The translations under genes and the position numbers were made by a program. From assembly GCF_004345645.1 (NCBI RefSeq), contig NZ_SLWS01000006.1:558001-622000 (forward strand): DNA of 64,000 bases. The letters run 5' to 3'. Positions 24,289 through 33,901 of the stretch are shown here, piece by piece (the stretch's first letter is position 1; each line of letters starts with the position of its first letter). This DNA is from Actinocrispum wychmicini (lineage in GTDB: Bacteria; Actinomycetota; Actinomycetes; Mycobacteriales; Pseudonocardiaceae). The notes under the pieces were generated by a model. The model was not told the origin of the DNA. It did not search any database and saw nothing but the letters and a program-made list of their open reading frames with translations.

Positions 24289-24852
24289 TCACGTGGAGTT
24301 GGTGACGAAGAACGCGCCGAACGTCGAGCCGCCCACGAAGGTATCGAGCGTGACCGCGCCGCCCGAGTTCTGGTAACCGTCCAGAAAGAGCGTGGCGCCC
24401 ACGGCGAGGTTGGCCATCCACGCCACGTGGTGGCCGCCGGCGCTGCCGTTGACCGCCGGCAGGGTGGAGGTCACGGCGATGTTCGCCGGGATCGATGTGC
24501 CGTTGACGAGGATGTCGGATTGGATGAGGTTGGCCGCGCTGACCGGCCACCGGATCTGCCCGAAACACCAGTAGATCCCGGCGTGTTGGATGGTGACTTG
24601 GTTGGGGACCGCCACCGTCCACATGTTGTCGGTGTTGATGATCGCCGCTTGGAAGTTCAGGATCGTGTGCGTCACGTTGGGGACCGATTGGCCGCTCGTG
24701 GTGTTGATCAACACCGAGGGTCGTTGGGTGTAGAAGCCGGCCTGGTTGTAGGCGTACAGGTTCGTCAGGTTGGACGCGAGGGCGTTGAGGTCGCCCTGAT
24801 GCACCACCGTCCCGTCGACGAAGCTCGGGATGGCGGGAGACGGAACACCCAT
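24289..24852 (-). CDS. minor tail / appendage protein
   Basis: 187 aa. Starts PSPAIPSFVDGTVVHQGDLNALASNLTNLYAYN, a head segment seen in many actinophage tail-tip proteins, then a beta-rich C-terminal domain (HAGIYWCFGQIRWPVSAANLIQSDILVNG, GATLFLDGYQNSGGAVTL) resembling a C1q/TNF-like or jelly-roll trimer. It ends 17 bp before the lysin. Confidence 0.65.
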   Translation of the reverse strand: MGVPSPAIPSFVDGTVVHQGDLNALASNLTNLYAYNQAGFYTQRPSVLINTTSGQSVPNVTHTILNFQAAIINTDNMWTVAVPNQVTIQHAGIYWCFGQIRWPVSAANLIQSDILVNGTSIPANIAVTSTLPAVNGSAGGHHVAWMANLAVGATLFLDGYQNSGGAVTLDTFVGGSTFGAFFVTNST

Positions 24853-25377
24853 CTACGGCTCCACACGGGTCGGGGTTGGCTCGGGCATGGGGCGCAGGGT
24901 CGCGACCTGCCAGTCGCGGCCGCCGTCGACCGTGCCGTGCTCGGGGTGCCTGCTTGGGTGGTCGACGGCGGACACGACGTACGGGGCGCCGGCGACCCAT
25001 ACCTGCTGGCCCTGCTGCAGGAACGCGTCAAACCCGCCCTCGGTCAGGGTCTCGTCGGTGTCGCCGTGCACCGCTCGGATCCATGCCTTCGGAGTGGTCG
25101 AGATCAGGGACAGATGCCGGGCGAGATCCATCTGCAGTGGCCGTGCGGTGTCCACGGTGAGCGTCACCGTGTTGCGATCAGAGCTGATGGTCACGTCGCG
25201 GACAGTGTGCGCGTAGGCCGGATCCAGTCCCGGGACCATCACGGTGCTGCCGGGCAGGTCCACCCATGCTTCAGCGTTGAACCCAATGTGCGCACACACC
25301 GGGATTCCCTCGCGTTGGCAGTCTTTGCAGGACGGTGGCCCCTCGTAGGCGAGGGTCACTGTGGTGGTCATCGGCAT
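24853..25377 (-). CDS. tail-associated protein of unknown function
   Basis: 174 aa from an ATG at 25377 preceded by GGGAGAAG; the frame is open to 25425. An N-terminal CKDCQREGIPVC gives three Cys in a possible metal site. The rest is beta-rich with DLPGSTVMVPGLDPAYAHTVRDVTISSDRNTVTLTVD. Ends on the start of the next tail gene. Confidence 0.6.
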   Translation of the reverse strand: MPMTTTVTLAYEGPPSCKDCQREGIPVCAHIGFNAEAWVDLPGSTVMVPGLDPAYAHTVRDVTISSDRNTVTLTVDTARPLQMDLARHLSLISTTPKAWIRAVHGDTDETLTEGGFDAFLQQGQQVWVAGAPYVVSAVDHPSRHPEHGTVDGGRDWQVATLRPMPEPTPTRVEP

Positions 25378-25396
25378 CGAGCTTCTCCCGAGGGCG

Positions 25397-27928
25397 TCAG
25401 TAGACGGGGACGGTGCTTGTTCCAAGGACGCCGTAGGTCGAGTCGCCCAGGATCCACGCTGTGGGGACGAAAACGGGGCTGCATTGCAGTTCCACCGTGT
25501 AGCTGCCGTCGGCCGGGCTGCCTTGCTCGGCGATGGCCTCGACGTAGTAGTCCCCGGTGATCAGCGTGCCGGCCGAGGTGCGCATCGCTACCGTGATGCG
25601 TTGGGACAGCTCGAGGCCGAGCACGAAGTTCCACATCGTGGGGTCCGACGCGGGGCTCAGCACCAGCCGGCGGACACGTGGTGGTGCGTTCAGCCCCGGT
25701 GCACCGCCGGGTTTCGAGTACCGGTTGAGGTAGAAGATCGCGGCCTGGGACAGGTCGAAGTCGGAGTTGACCTGGAGGGTGGCGGACAGGATCCGCTGCC
25801 CGTAGGCGGTTTGCGATGTCGCGTTGATCTGTGGCGCGAAGTTGGAGTTCGCGGGCCTGGACAGGTTCGCCTGTGAGTACACGTAGGTCGGGTCGTAGTC
25901 GTACTCGATGCCCTCCGGGTGTAGTTGCCCGGCGGAGTTGCCGATCGTCGCGGCCGAGGTCTGTTGGGTGTAGCGGCTGGCCCGGTCTTCCCACACGACC
26001 CGGCCGTCCGCGCTCGCGTAGAGAAACGAGTTCTCGGTGGCGGTGATCTCCTGCAGCACGTCGAGCATGGTGCGGGCCGACTGTGGCGAGTTGGCGTCGT
26101 CGTAGCCGAAGTCCGGCGCGAGCTTGGCGTAGCCGGCCGCCGCGGTGTATGCGGTGGCCGACCAGTAGGTGTTGAGCAGCCGCGCCACACGAGCACCGGC
26201 CAGTTCGTTGATGTAGCCGATGCCGCGCTTGTAATGCGCCAACAGTTGGCTGCTGCTCAACGCCGCCGGATACGCGGCGAGCTGCGCCACGGACACGCTG
26301 GTGGTCGGGGTCCCATATCCTGTGGTCGCTTCCACGAACAGGTTCATGATCGGGAACTGCGCGGCGGTGGGGGCCGGGCTCCACACCCAACTGTTGAACG
26401 CGCCGTCGACGGCCGTGTCGAACCCGCCGCCGGAGGCTCGCAGGCAGATCGCCAGGTAGTGCCATTGACCGTCCGGGAACCCGGTCCAAGTGGCGGGATT
26501 GGGCACGAACGGTCCGAACCCCAACGAGGCGGTGTTGGTGAAGAACACCATGAGTTGGCCGCCGGTCGTGTACCAGCCGAGGTAGTCCCTCGGCCCGTCA
26601 GGCAGCGGGATCGGCTGGTTGTACACGTTCTCCCCGACACCGATCGTGGCCGCGCCGAGGAAGGCCGTGCCGGAGGTCAGCTTCACCCAGGCTTCGATCG
26701 TGAAGGCGTTCGGGATCATGGTCTGCATGCCCTGCGTCCCTAGATACGTGTTGTGGGCCGACGGGCTGGCGGTCGGTGGCGTGTCGTTCTGCTGTGAGAC
26801 ATTCGCCGCGGCCGACCCGTCGAGGAAGGTGTCGCCACCAAGGTTCACCTGGCCGCTGGGCGCCACGCTCGTGTACGCCAAATAGGGCTGGCCACCTTTC
26901 GGCAACTGGACCGTCAGCGGCAACGCCTGGTCGGTGTACGGGATGTAGATGTACGGGTTGTCCGCAGCGATCGTGGACTGATACGTCTGGTTGATCACGG
27001 TGCGGGACAACACACTCAGCGCGTCGACCGCTTCCAGCGGCTTCACCCCGCGGAATCCCGCGTCCGTCCACGTCTGCGGATACCTCTCGATATACCCGGT
27101 GTACCGGGGGGAGCGTTTCGGGCCCGTGGTGGTGAACGCGGACGCGGACGACGCCAGCTCCAGCTGGCAGGCGTCGAGGTACACGGTGAACGGGAACCCG
27201 GGCGCGGTGCCGGATTTGACGTGGAGGTAGCTCACGGCGTTCGTCGCGGTCGCGGTGACCGACAACCTTTGCCACGCGGCGGTGGTCGACGAGGTGGCCG
27301 ACCCGTAGGTCGTGACGGTCGGCGAGTACTGCCCGAACACAAGCGTCACCGTGTAGGTCGCGGGCACGTACACGTACACCGACAGCGTGTACGTCTGCCC
27401 CGGCACCGTCCACATCAGACCGCCAACGCGGTCCGACGAGGCGGTCAGCGTCGCCGCGCACGAATGCGTCCCCGCGAACGCCTGGGTCGTGGACACGACC
27501 CGGGTCGCGGCGGTACCGAACACGCTCGTCCACGCCACCGTGGTCTCGAACGACGGGTCGTACGCGGTCGACGAGCCGGGCGGTGTGTTGGTCGAGTTGA
27601 GGACGTTGCCGGCCAGGTTGCTGCTGGCCGCGTTCCACAGCCCGGCGCGTTGGATACACCGGTAGGGCAGCAGAGTGTTCGCACCGCTGTTCCAGGCCGA
27701 GGAGGTGTTGGCCGGGTTGAGGGTCTCGGCGCGGTCGAAGACGCTCACCGTCATCGTGCCGGCCTCGGCGTTGCCCAACTCGTACTGGCGGCCCCGGCGG
27801 GTCTGCCAGGCCTGGGTGCGGGTGCCCGCGACGCTGTTCAGACTGACCGCGGCCGCGCCGGGCACCGCCGGTGGCCCGGCGGTGAAGTCGGCGACGAAGT
27901 CGAACAGCGGACGCACCACACCCACCAC
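25397..27928 (-). CDS. large minor tail protein with LamG-like lectin domain
   Basis: 843 aa. The N-terminus (PLFDFVADFTAGPP, RGRQYELGNAEAGTMTVSVFDRAETLNP) resembles tail-tip/baseplate proteins. At about 115-265 there is a carbohydrate-binding-module-like beta sandwich (AYDPSFETTVAWTSVFG, YTLSVYVYVPATYTVTLVFGQ). About 405-570 is a concanavalin/LamG-like domain (AFTIEAWVKLTSGTAF, DGQWHYLAICLRASGGGFDTAVDG, VSVAQLAAYPAALSSSQL). The C-terminal third (LDVLQEITATENSFLYASADGRVVWEDR, SQRITVAMRTSAGTLITGDYYVEAIAEQ) is like tail-hub protein. It probably combines tail-tip structure with glycan binding on the host surface. Confidence 0.75.
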   Translation of the reverse strand: MVGVVRPLFDFVADFTAGPPAVPGAAAVSLNSVAGTRTQAWQTRRGRQYELGNAEAGTMTVSVFDRAETLNPANTSSAWNSGANTLLPYRCIQRAGLWNAASSNLAGNVLNSTNTPPGSSTAYDPSFETTVAWTSVFGTAATRVVSTTQAFAGTHSCAATLTASSDRVGGLMWTVPGQTYTLSVYVYVPATYTVTLVFGQYSPTVTTYGSATSSTTAAWQRLSVTATATNAVSYLHVKSGTAPGFPFTVYLDACQLELASSASAFTTTGPKRSPRYTGYIERYPQTWTDAGFRGVKPLEAVDALSVLSRTVINQTYQSTIAADNPYIYIPYTDQALPLTVQLPKGGQPYLAYTSVAPSGQVNLGGDTFLDGSAAANVSQQNDTPPTASPSAHNTYLGTQGMQTMIPNAFTIEAWVKLTSGTAFLGAATIGVGENVYNQPIPLPDGPRDYLGWYTTGGQLMVFFTNTASLGFGPFVPNPATWTGFPDGQWHYLAICLRASGGGFDTAVDGAFNSWVWSPAPTAAQFPIMNLFVEATTGYGTPTTSVSVAQLAAYPAALSSSQLLAHYKRGIGYINELAGARVARLLNTYWSATAYTAAAGYAKLAPDFGYDDANSPQSARTMLDVLQEITATENSFLYASADGRVVWEDRASRYTQQTSAATIGNSAGQLHPEGIEYDYDPTYVYSQANLSRPANSNFAPQINATSQTAYGQRILSATLQVNSDFDLSQAAIFYLNRYSKPGGAPGLNAPPRVRRLVLSPASDPTMWNFVLGLELSQRITVAMRTSAGTLITGDYYVEAIAEQGSPADGSYTVELQCSPVFVPTAWILGDSTYGVLGTSTVPVY

Positions 27929-27965
27929 CTCCTCCGCAGGCTCCCCGATGGACTACAGCTGGACG

Positions 27966-30900
27966 TCAGGTCGCCGCGAACGTGAGTCCGTTCTGGACGT
28001 TGCGCATGCCGTTCTGCAGGAACGCCTCCTGCACCGCCGACTTGATCTCCGCCTTGGTCGACAGCAACGCGTTCGTGTACACGTTCACCGTCACACCACC
28101 CCCACCGACCGGCACCGCAACCGCCTGGGCACCCGCCCCGATCCGGTCGCCCAGCATCCGATACGCGCCGCGCAGGTCACTGCGGTTCATCGCGTCCATC
28201 ACCTGGACACCCGCCGCCCTGACCGCCGACGCCTGCTGGACATACTCGGTGTTGGACAGCATCGCTGGAATGTCGTCGGACGTGTCCGACCCTCGCCCGG
28301 AGACCGGGCCGCCAGGCCCGAAGTGGGCGAGGCCGCCGTGGGCGTAGGTGACGAGACCACCGTGAGCGCGAAGCTTGTTGGTCTTCGCGCCGATCCGGTC
28401 CATCATTGGGTTGAGCGCCCCGAGGTCGTGGTACAACCGGCCGAGCGCGTTCTCAGCTTGGGACGTATCCGCGGTGACGTTGGTGGAGATGTCCTTGGGC
28501 ACCTGCATGTACTTGTTGGTGAGCTCCTGGATCTGGTCCTTGGTTAAGCCAGCTTTGGCCAACACGGCCTGCAATGCGGCGACGTCATCGGCGAAGGCCT
28601 TGTTCCCTGCCTCCACCGAGTGGGTTTGCTGTGCGACGGCTTTAGCGTGGTCCTGTGCCGCCGTCACGGCGTCAAGGATCGCGGAGATGTTCTTGCGGCC
28701 CTTGTCGTTGTTCATGTCCAGCGAGCGGCCGTTATCCTTCAACGCCAGAGCCGCCGCGTCCACACTGTCCTTGTACCTCACTGTTGCTTTGGTGGCGTCT
28801 ATGTTGCCGCCGTTCAGCAGGTCCAGCTGATCAGTGAGAAGCTTCGCCTCGTTCTTCTCCGCGTCCATCGCGTCGGCCGCCTTCTTCGACGTGGACACCA
28901 AATCGCCGGTGCTGCCGTCCGCCTTGATAGCACCTAGCGCGACCGCGTCGAGATGGTCAGCTGACTGGTGCAGGGCACTGGACTGCCGGTCCGCCGCGTC
29001 CTTCGACGCGTTCAGCTGCCCAGTGAGGCCCTCGAGTTCTTTCAGCAGCAACTGTGCGGCGGTGCCGGTGGAGTCCATCTCGCGGACATCCCGCCCGCTG
29101 AAGCTGCTGCCCTGATTGTTCTTCTGGTCAAGATCGATCCGTGCCTGGATGATGCCCTGCAGTTTCGTTTTGAGGTCGTCCAGTGCGCTGCCTTGGGACA
29201 TGAGCGCGTTCGTCAGTTCGCCTTCGGAGATGCCAAGCTGCTTCGCCTTGCCGAATGCGTCGTCTTTCTCGAGCTTGTTCACCGTCCAGGCTCGGGTGTT
29301 CTGCCCGAGTGCGTCTCCGTCGTCCTTGATGGCCCTAGTGAGGTCGTCGACCGCTTTGTTCGCGTCCTTGTTGCCGCTGCTGAACAGGGCGACCGCGCCG
29401 ATGGCCAGACCAAGGGCGATGCCCCATGGTCCGCTGAGGAAGTCAAGAACGCCTTTACCGGCGGTCTTGATCTTCCCCATCGCGCCTTCAGCAGCACCCA
29501 TGTCGGACACGAAGTTCCCGAACGCGCCCTTCTGGTTCGCAAACCAGCTCCCCAATGACCCGAGCGGACCCGACAAGCCGTTCACGGCGGTCCCAATCCC
29601 GCTGAGCGCCGTCACGACGAGCACGGCCTTGCCCTGCCACGTGTCCATGTGCGAGATGCCGTAGTCGAAACCGGCCGCCAGCAACCCGAGCTTCACCGTG
29701 GCTCCAGCAACGCCTTTCGCTGTGGAGTCGAGGTTAGACACCCAGGAGATCATCTTGCCGACGCCGGCGGCGAGGGCGCCGACGAGCACACCACCGATGG
29801 TGATTGCGAGTGTCTTCGCGGCCCATTCGTTGTTGCTGAGCCACTTCGTCACGTCGGCGATGACGCCGGCGATGTGACTGGCCACCGGCAGGAGCACAGA
29901 CCCGATCTTGATCGCGAGAGACTGGGTGCCTTTCTCGGCGTCGGCGAGCTTCTGATTGAGCGTGTTCTGGACCTCCGACCAGCCTTTGACGTTGCCGTCT
30001 GCGTCGGCCGCGCTACCGCCGATGGCCTTGATCGCGTCGGCGGTGTAGTCCGCGTTCTCACCAGTAGTCATCAGCGCCACTTTGAGGCCGGTGGCGTCAC
30101 CCATCAACTTCTGCATCATGCCGCCGTAGGTGTTCATCACCTGGCCGCCGGACAGCTGCTCAGTACCGAGCTGGTGAGTCGACTTCACCATGGTCGCAAA
30201 CGAAGCCGCCTGCCCAGCCGACACGGCGTCCAAGCCCTTGGTGGCCTTCTGGTAGTCCCCCATCGTGATGGCGCCGCTCATCAGTTCCTGGCCCAGCGCC
30301 TTGACCTTGGGGGTGCTCTTCGAGAGAGCGTCACCGAGGTCGATGATCACCTTGTCGGAGCCGGGCGGCATCGCTTTCTTGACCGCCTGGGACAGCAGGT
30401 TCATGGTCCCAGACAGGCCCCGTTCGCCAAGCTTCGCCTTGACGTCGTCAGAGTCGATTCCCAAGCTGGCCATGGCTTTCGACATGACCTGCGTCGGCGC
30501 TTGCAGATGCCTAATCGCATCAGCCATGTTCTGCGTGGCCTGCTGGGCGCTGATGCCGTGCACGGTCATGGACGCGAGGACACCGAGCACATCGGACATC
30601 GAGATCTTCGCCGCCGACGCGACCGGCAGGATGCTGTTCAATGAGCCGGCCAACTCGTCGAACGTCATCTTTCCGCTCGACGTGGCGCCAATGAACTTCG
30701 ACATGGTGTCGCTGGCGGCTTTGGTGACGTCGGCCGCGGACTGGGCGTGCGGGTAATAGTCCCGCAGGGCACTGGACAGTGCGTCAGCGACTTCCACGCC
30801 CTCGGCGCCTTCCGCCTTGGCGCCCTGCTCGGCAGCTTTCAACACCCCCAGGCCGGCCTCGGCGTGATACCCGGCGGACTCCACCTTGTACATGGCGGCG

Positions 30901-31508
30901 GACATCTCGGTCGCGGAAACACCGACGTCGCCCGCCAGATTGAGAATCCCGGTCCGGACCGTCTTCAGGCCGTCTTCCGACTCGCCGGCCGAGGTGACGA
31001 GTTTGTTGGTGCTTTGTTCGAAGGCGCCGGCCATCTTCAGGCTGACGCCGGCGATGATCCCGGCCGCGAGCCCGACGCCCTTGACGACCTTGCCAACCGC
31101 GGCGTCCTGCTTGGCGGCCGCGGCCTCGGCGGAGGTGCCCATCTTGACCGACATTTCCTCGGTCGCCGCAGCTGCTTTCGCTTCTGCCGCTTCGAGATCC
31201 GCGAGCAACCCGACGGTCTTGGACCGCATGGCCTGCATCGAGACGTAGATCTCTTCGTTCGACCGCGCCGCGGCCTCCGCGGTCTTCTGGAACGACGCCG
31301 CGACCTTGTTGTTCTCCGCCGCGACCGTCTTGGCCTCGGCGCCGACCCGTTCGCCCATCTGCCCGACGGCGGCGGACATCTCGGTCGCGGTGGCCTTCAC
31401 CGCGGCGCCGGCGTCCGTGAAGGACTTCGCGAACAGCCTTACTTCGCCGACGGCCTCGGTGGTCGTGGCGACGAATCTCAGGACTACCGGGGGGATCGCG
31501 TCGGCCAC
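27966..31508 (-). CDS. tail tape measure protein
   Basis: 1180 aa, the longest gene in the window. N-terminal coiled coils (ATEEMSVKMGTSAEAAAAK) lead into the TP901-type core at about 140-480: MAGAFEQSTNKLVTSAGES, LKTVRTGILNLAGDVGVSATEMSAAMYKVESAGY, LNSILPVASAAKISMSDVLGVLASMTVHGISAQQATQNM. Hydrophobic stretches near 570-720 (IGSVLLPVASHIAGVIADV, IAPLGLAIGAVALFSSG-type) fit the membrane-inserting part. At about 1.5 A per residue the tail would be near 170-180 nm, i.e. a long-tailed siphovirus. Preceded by the gp10-like gene with a 3-bp gap. Confidence 0.95.
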   Translation of the reverse strand: MADAIPPVVLRFVATTTEAVGEVRLFAKSFTDAGAAVKATATEMSAAVGQMGERVGAEAKTVAAENNKVAASFQKTAEAAARSNEEIYVSMQAMRSKTVGLLADLEAAEAKAAAATEEMSVKMGTSAEAAAAKQDAAVGKVVKGVGLAAGIIAGVSLKMAGAFEQSTNKLVTSAGESEDGLKTVRTGILNLAGDVGVSATEMSAAMYKVESAGYHAEAGLGVLKAAEQGAKAEGAEGVEVADALSSALRDYYPHAQSAADVTKAASDTMSKFIGATSSGKMTFDELAGSLNSILPVASAAKISMSDVLGVLASMTVHGISAQQATQNMADAIRHLQAPTQVMSKAMASLGIDSDDVKAKLGERGLSGTMNLLSQAVKKAMPPGSDKVIIDLGDALSKSTPKVKALGQELMSGAITMGDYQKATKGLDAVSAGQAASFATMVKSTHQLGTEQLSGGQVMNTYGGMMQKLMGDATGLKVALMTTGENADYTADAIKAIGGSAADADGNVKGWSEVQNTLNQKLADAEKGTQSLAIKIGSVLLPVASHIAGVIADVTKWLSNNEWAAKTLAITIGGVLVGALAAGVGKMISWVSNLDSTAKGVAGATVKLGLLAAGFDYGISHMDTWQGKAVLVVTALSGIGTAVNGLSGPLGSLGSWFANQKGAFGNFVSDMGAAEGAMGKIKTAGKGVLDFLSGPWGIALGLAIGAVALFSSGNKDANKAVDDLTRAIKDDGDALGQNTRAWTVNKLEKDDAFGKAKQLGISEGELTNALMSQGSALDDLKTKLQGIIQARIDLDQKNNQGSSFSGRDVREMDSTGTAAQLLLKELEGLTGQLNASKDAADRQSSALHQSADHLDAVALGAIKADGSTGDLVSTSKKAADAMDAEKNEAKLLTDQLDLLNGGNIDATKATVRYKDSVDAAALALKDNGRSLDMNNDKGRKNISAILDAVTAAQDHAKAVAQQTHSVEAGNKAFADDVAALQAVLAKAGLTKDQIQELTNKYMQVPKDISTNVTADTSQAENALGRLYHDLGALNPMMDRIGAKTNKLRAHGGLVTYAHGGLAHFGPGGPVSGRGSDTSDDIPAMLSNTEYVQQASAVRAAGVQVMDAMNRSDLRGAYRMLGDRIGAGAQAVAVPVGGGGVTVNVYTNALLSTKAEIKSAVQEAFLQNGMRNVQNGLTFAAT

Positions 31509-31511
31509 GGG

Positions 31512-31958
31512 TCACACCCCCAGAGCTCGGCGCCACGCGGCGACCATGATCGCGAGGGCGTCCTTCTTGACCGCCAGCAACGTCGGATGCATGTACGGGC
31601 GGGCCGGGAGCCTCGACCGGTGGCCGCGGCCCGCGGTGCCGCCCAGTTCTTGGATGCGGGCGTAGGCCGTCGTCGGGCCGACCGATGCCTCGTACGTGCC
31701 GGCCCCTCCGGTCGGGCCTTGGACCTGCACCGAGCGCAGCAGCGTGCCGGACACCCGGGCTGGTGGCTCACCCGGCGCTGAAGGCGTGGGTGTGCCGCGC
31801 TGGTGGCCACGCCTGCTCAGTTCGCGTTTCGCCACGGCCTCGGCCTGGTGGGCGATCAAGCCCACGCCAACCTTCGTCGCCGCTTCCAGGGCGATGGCTT
31901 TCGCGATCAGATTGGCCGCCGTACCGTCCCATTCGGCCATTTCGATGGTGAGCTGCAC
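31512..31958 (-). CDS. HK97 gp10-like tail-completion protein
   Basis: 148 aa. It carries PSAPGEPPARVSGTLLRSVQV, VGPTTAYARIQELGGT and LPARPYMHPTL, the G-x-P.TG.LR.S / YA..E.G / P.MHP signature of gp10/HK97-family head-tail or tail-completion proteins. Its place between the tail chaperones and tape measure is less usual than upstream of the tube gene. A GTG start overlaps nothing but lies 3 bp from the preceding stop. Confidence 0.8.
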   Translation of the reverse strand: MQLTIEMAEWDGTAANLIAKAIALEAATKVGVGLIAHQAEAVAKRELSRRGHQRGTPTPSAPGEPPARVSGTLLRSVQVQGPTGGAGTYEASVGPTTAYARIQELGGTAGRGHRSRLPARPYMHPTLLAVKKDALAIMVAAWRRALGV

Positions 31959-31961
31959 GGC

Positions 31962-32198
31962 TCACCCCCTGGCGCGGTGTTCGTCCTTCAGCGCGACGAT
32001 CTGAGGTATCCGCACCTTCAGCCCTGCGGGCAACTCGTCGACTTGGTCCGGGGTGAGGCCGCGCCGTTCCAGCCACCAGTCGGCATCGAAGGCTTCCTCC
32101 CACAGGGCCTGTTCACCCGGGCGGGCGTCGGTGGCCGGGGTGTGTCCCGCGATCAGCGCCCTGATCCGCTCGCGGGCTCGGTAGGGCTGTCCGGGTCC
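31962..32198 (-). CDS. tail assembly chaperone extension, read by -1 frameshift
   Basis: This frame (about 78 codons) has no ATG or GTG near its 5' end and overlaps the last 46 bases of the chaperone gene 32153-32623 in the -1 frame. It encodes RARERIRALIAGHTP, EQALWEEAFDADWWLERRGLTPDQVDELPAGLKVRIPQIVALK, typical of the second part of G/GT-type chaperones in siphoviruses. Between the last -1-frame stop (32199-32201) and the 0-frame stop the two frames overlap, so a slip must occur within 32153-32198. I see no canonical slippery heptamer there. Confidence 0.7.
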   Translation of the reverse strand, partial: GPGQPYRARERIRALIAGHTPATDARPGEQALWEEAFDADWWLERRGLTPDQVDELPAGLKVRIPQIVALKDEHRARG

Positions 32199-32623
32199 TC
32201 ATAGTCACTCGGATCGGCGGCCTTGGGGAACAGGACCTTGCGGGCAGGTTCGAGCGCATCGAGCAGGGCCCTGTAGTCGCCGGGGGTCAGCTCATCCAGG
32301 ATGGACATGTCCTGCGACGGCAGCACCCAGTCGCGGGCGGTGCCGTCGTCGGCCGGGTCTGCACGGTACGGCAGGTTCCACTCCGTCACGAGGTACTTCA
32401 TGAGGGTCTCAGTGGTGGCCCACCCGTACTCGAGGTCGCCCTTGTCGTTCCTGGCCGCGTTGCCGGCGCGCATGATCGCCTTCTGGTGCTTGGTGCGTAG
32501 AGTGCGCGGATCGGCCAAACGAGCCCAGCCGCCGGACGGCAGGGTGACCTTGTCGACATCGACCGTGTCGACCGCGGGTGCGTCGAGTGCGGGTGGGTCG
32601 TGGAACGCGTGTTCGTCGGACAT
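32153..32623 (-). CDS. tail assembly chaperone, first frame
   Basis: 156 aa. ATG 32623 follows AGGAG by 7 nt and is preferred over a GTG one codon earlier. It contains VTLPSGGWARLADPRTLRTKHQKAIMR and WVLPSQDMSILDELTPGDYRALLDALEPARK, a pattern shared by actinophage chaperone N-terminal proteins upstream of tape measure genes. It should be made both as is and as a frameshift fusion with the following frame. Confidence 0.8.
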   Translation of the reverse strand: MSDEHAFHDPPALDAPAVDTVDVDKVTLPSGGWARLADPRTLRTKHQKAIMRAGNAARNDKGDLEYGWATTETLMKYLVTEWNLPYRADPADDGTARDWVLPSQDMSILDELTPGDYRALLDALEPARKVLFPKAADPSDYEDPDSPTEPASGSGR

Positions 32624-32641
32624 CACGATGCTCCTGGTTGG

Positions 32642-33898
32642 TTACTGGTAGGTGTTGCCGGCGACCGCGGACCCGATCGTGACCTTGATCGGCGAGTACC
32701 CGCCGGAACCGCCGGCGTTGGCCGTGGTGAAGACCCCGTCCCATTCCACGCCGTAGCGGATGGCTTTCTTCCCGGTCTCGATCTTCGCGATCCGGTACGC
32801 GGCCGCGGCCACGTCGAACTGGACGCTGATGAGGCTGGCTCCAGCCAGTCCGTTGGTGAGGGTGAACTGCAGGGTCGGCTGGGTGTTGCCGATCATCGCC
32901 AGGTACGGGGACTCGTCCGCCGCCACGAACTCGAGCTTCCCGGCGGCCGCGGCCTCGCCACGCTGGATGATGTACGGGGTCTGGGCCAGCTGTTCGGTGA
33001 AGATCGGCTCCAACGCGCGGGTGATGTCCACCGAACCGGTCTCGACGGTCAGCACCTGCGTGCCGCCGGACGCCGGGCCGCCGATCCCGACCTTGCCCCG
33101 CCAGGACGCGACCGGGTTCACCGAGGTCGCCGCCGGTGTCCGCACTTGAGAGTCCAACGCGGACGGCCACGAGGTCGCCGCGGCATCGAACATCAACAGC
33201 TGAGACTCCGCCGCCCAGTTGAAGCTGAGTTTGGACAGGCACGCGCCGGCGAACACCCGCGGGACGCCACTGGCCGCCGGTCCCTGGTAGTGGGTGATGG
33301 TGTGCGTCGGCGGCTGCCCCTGCGCGTAGTTCGTGGTCGCCAAGGTGTTCAACACCGACCAGGCGTTGGTGAACGGCGCCACCTGCACCACGACCGCCTG
33401 CGCGGACGCGTGGGCGTACTGCAGCGGCAACTGGCCCGCGGCGAACGGGATCGTGTACGGGCCAGCACCGCTTGGGGTGCCGGTCGTGCGGATCTCCGCT
33501 GTGCTGCCAGTCCCGATCAGGACGACCGACGCCGCCGGGATACTCGCGGCGGTCGACAGACTCGACGCGCCCGCGGCCGCCGTCGACGACAGCGTGGTCG
33601 ACGGCGTCGACGCGGTGCCCGTCGGCACCAAGTCTCCCAGGATGTTCGCGAGCAGGAACCCGATCCCGTCACCGAACACGGGCCCTTTCAGCGTGAAGTC
33701 GTTGATGATCGGGCCCTGCTGGCGGCCGTAGAACATGCCCATCGCGCCGCGCCAGGCGTGGTCGTCCAACCACTTGGGTTTGTCCTCGGGCTGCAGGTCT
33801 TCCAGCGGGAGGGTGTAGGTCATGGGCACGCTGGTGCCCTGGGCCGCCTCGAGCGCGACCCCGGCGAACTGCCGTACTGAGGGGAACGTGGCGACCAC
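32642..33898 (-). CDS. major tail tube protein
   Basis: 418 aa. Starts MVATFPSVRQFAGVALEAAQGTSVPMTYTLPLEDLQPEDKPKWLDD and ends VEWDGVFTTANAGGSGGYSPIKVTIGSAVAG; beta-rich throughout. Actinophage tail-tube proteins have just this start (A...EA..GT..P) and place, directly before the chaperone pair. Middle residues 90-200 are Thr/Ser/Ala-rich and may be an inserted surface domain, since 418 aa is long for a tube protein. Confidence 0.8.
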   Translation of the reverse strand: MVATFPSVRQFAGVALEAAQGTSVPMTYTLPLEDLQPEDKPKWLDDHAWRGAMGMFYGRQQGPIINDFTLKGPVFGDGIGFLLANILGDLVPTGTASTPSTTLSSTAAAGASSLSTAASIPAASVVLIGTGSTAEIRTTGTPSGAGPYTIPFAAGQLPLQYAHASAQAVVVQVAPFTNAWSVLNTLATTNYAQGQPPTHTITHYQGPAASGVPRVFAGACLSKLSFNWAAESQLLMFDAAATSWPSALDSQVRTPAATSVNPVASWRGKVGIGGPASGGTQVLTVETGSVDITRALEPIFTEQLAQTPYIIQRGEAAAAGKLEFVAADESPYLAMIGNTQPTLQFTLTNGLAGASLISVQFDVAAAAYRIAKIETGKKAIRYGVEWDGVFTTANAGGSGGYSPIKVTIGSAVAGNTYQ

Positions 33899-33901
33899 GG
33901 G

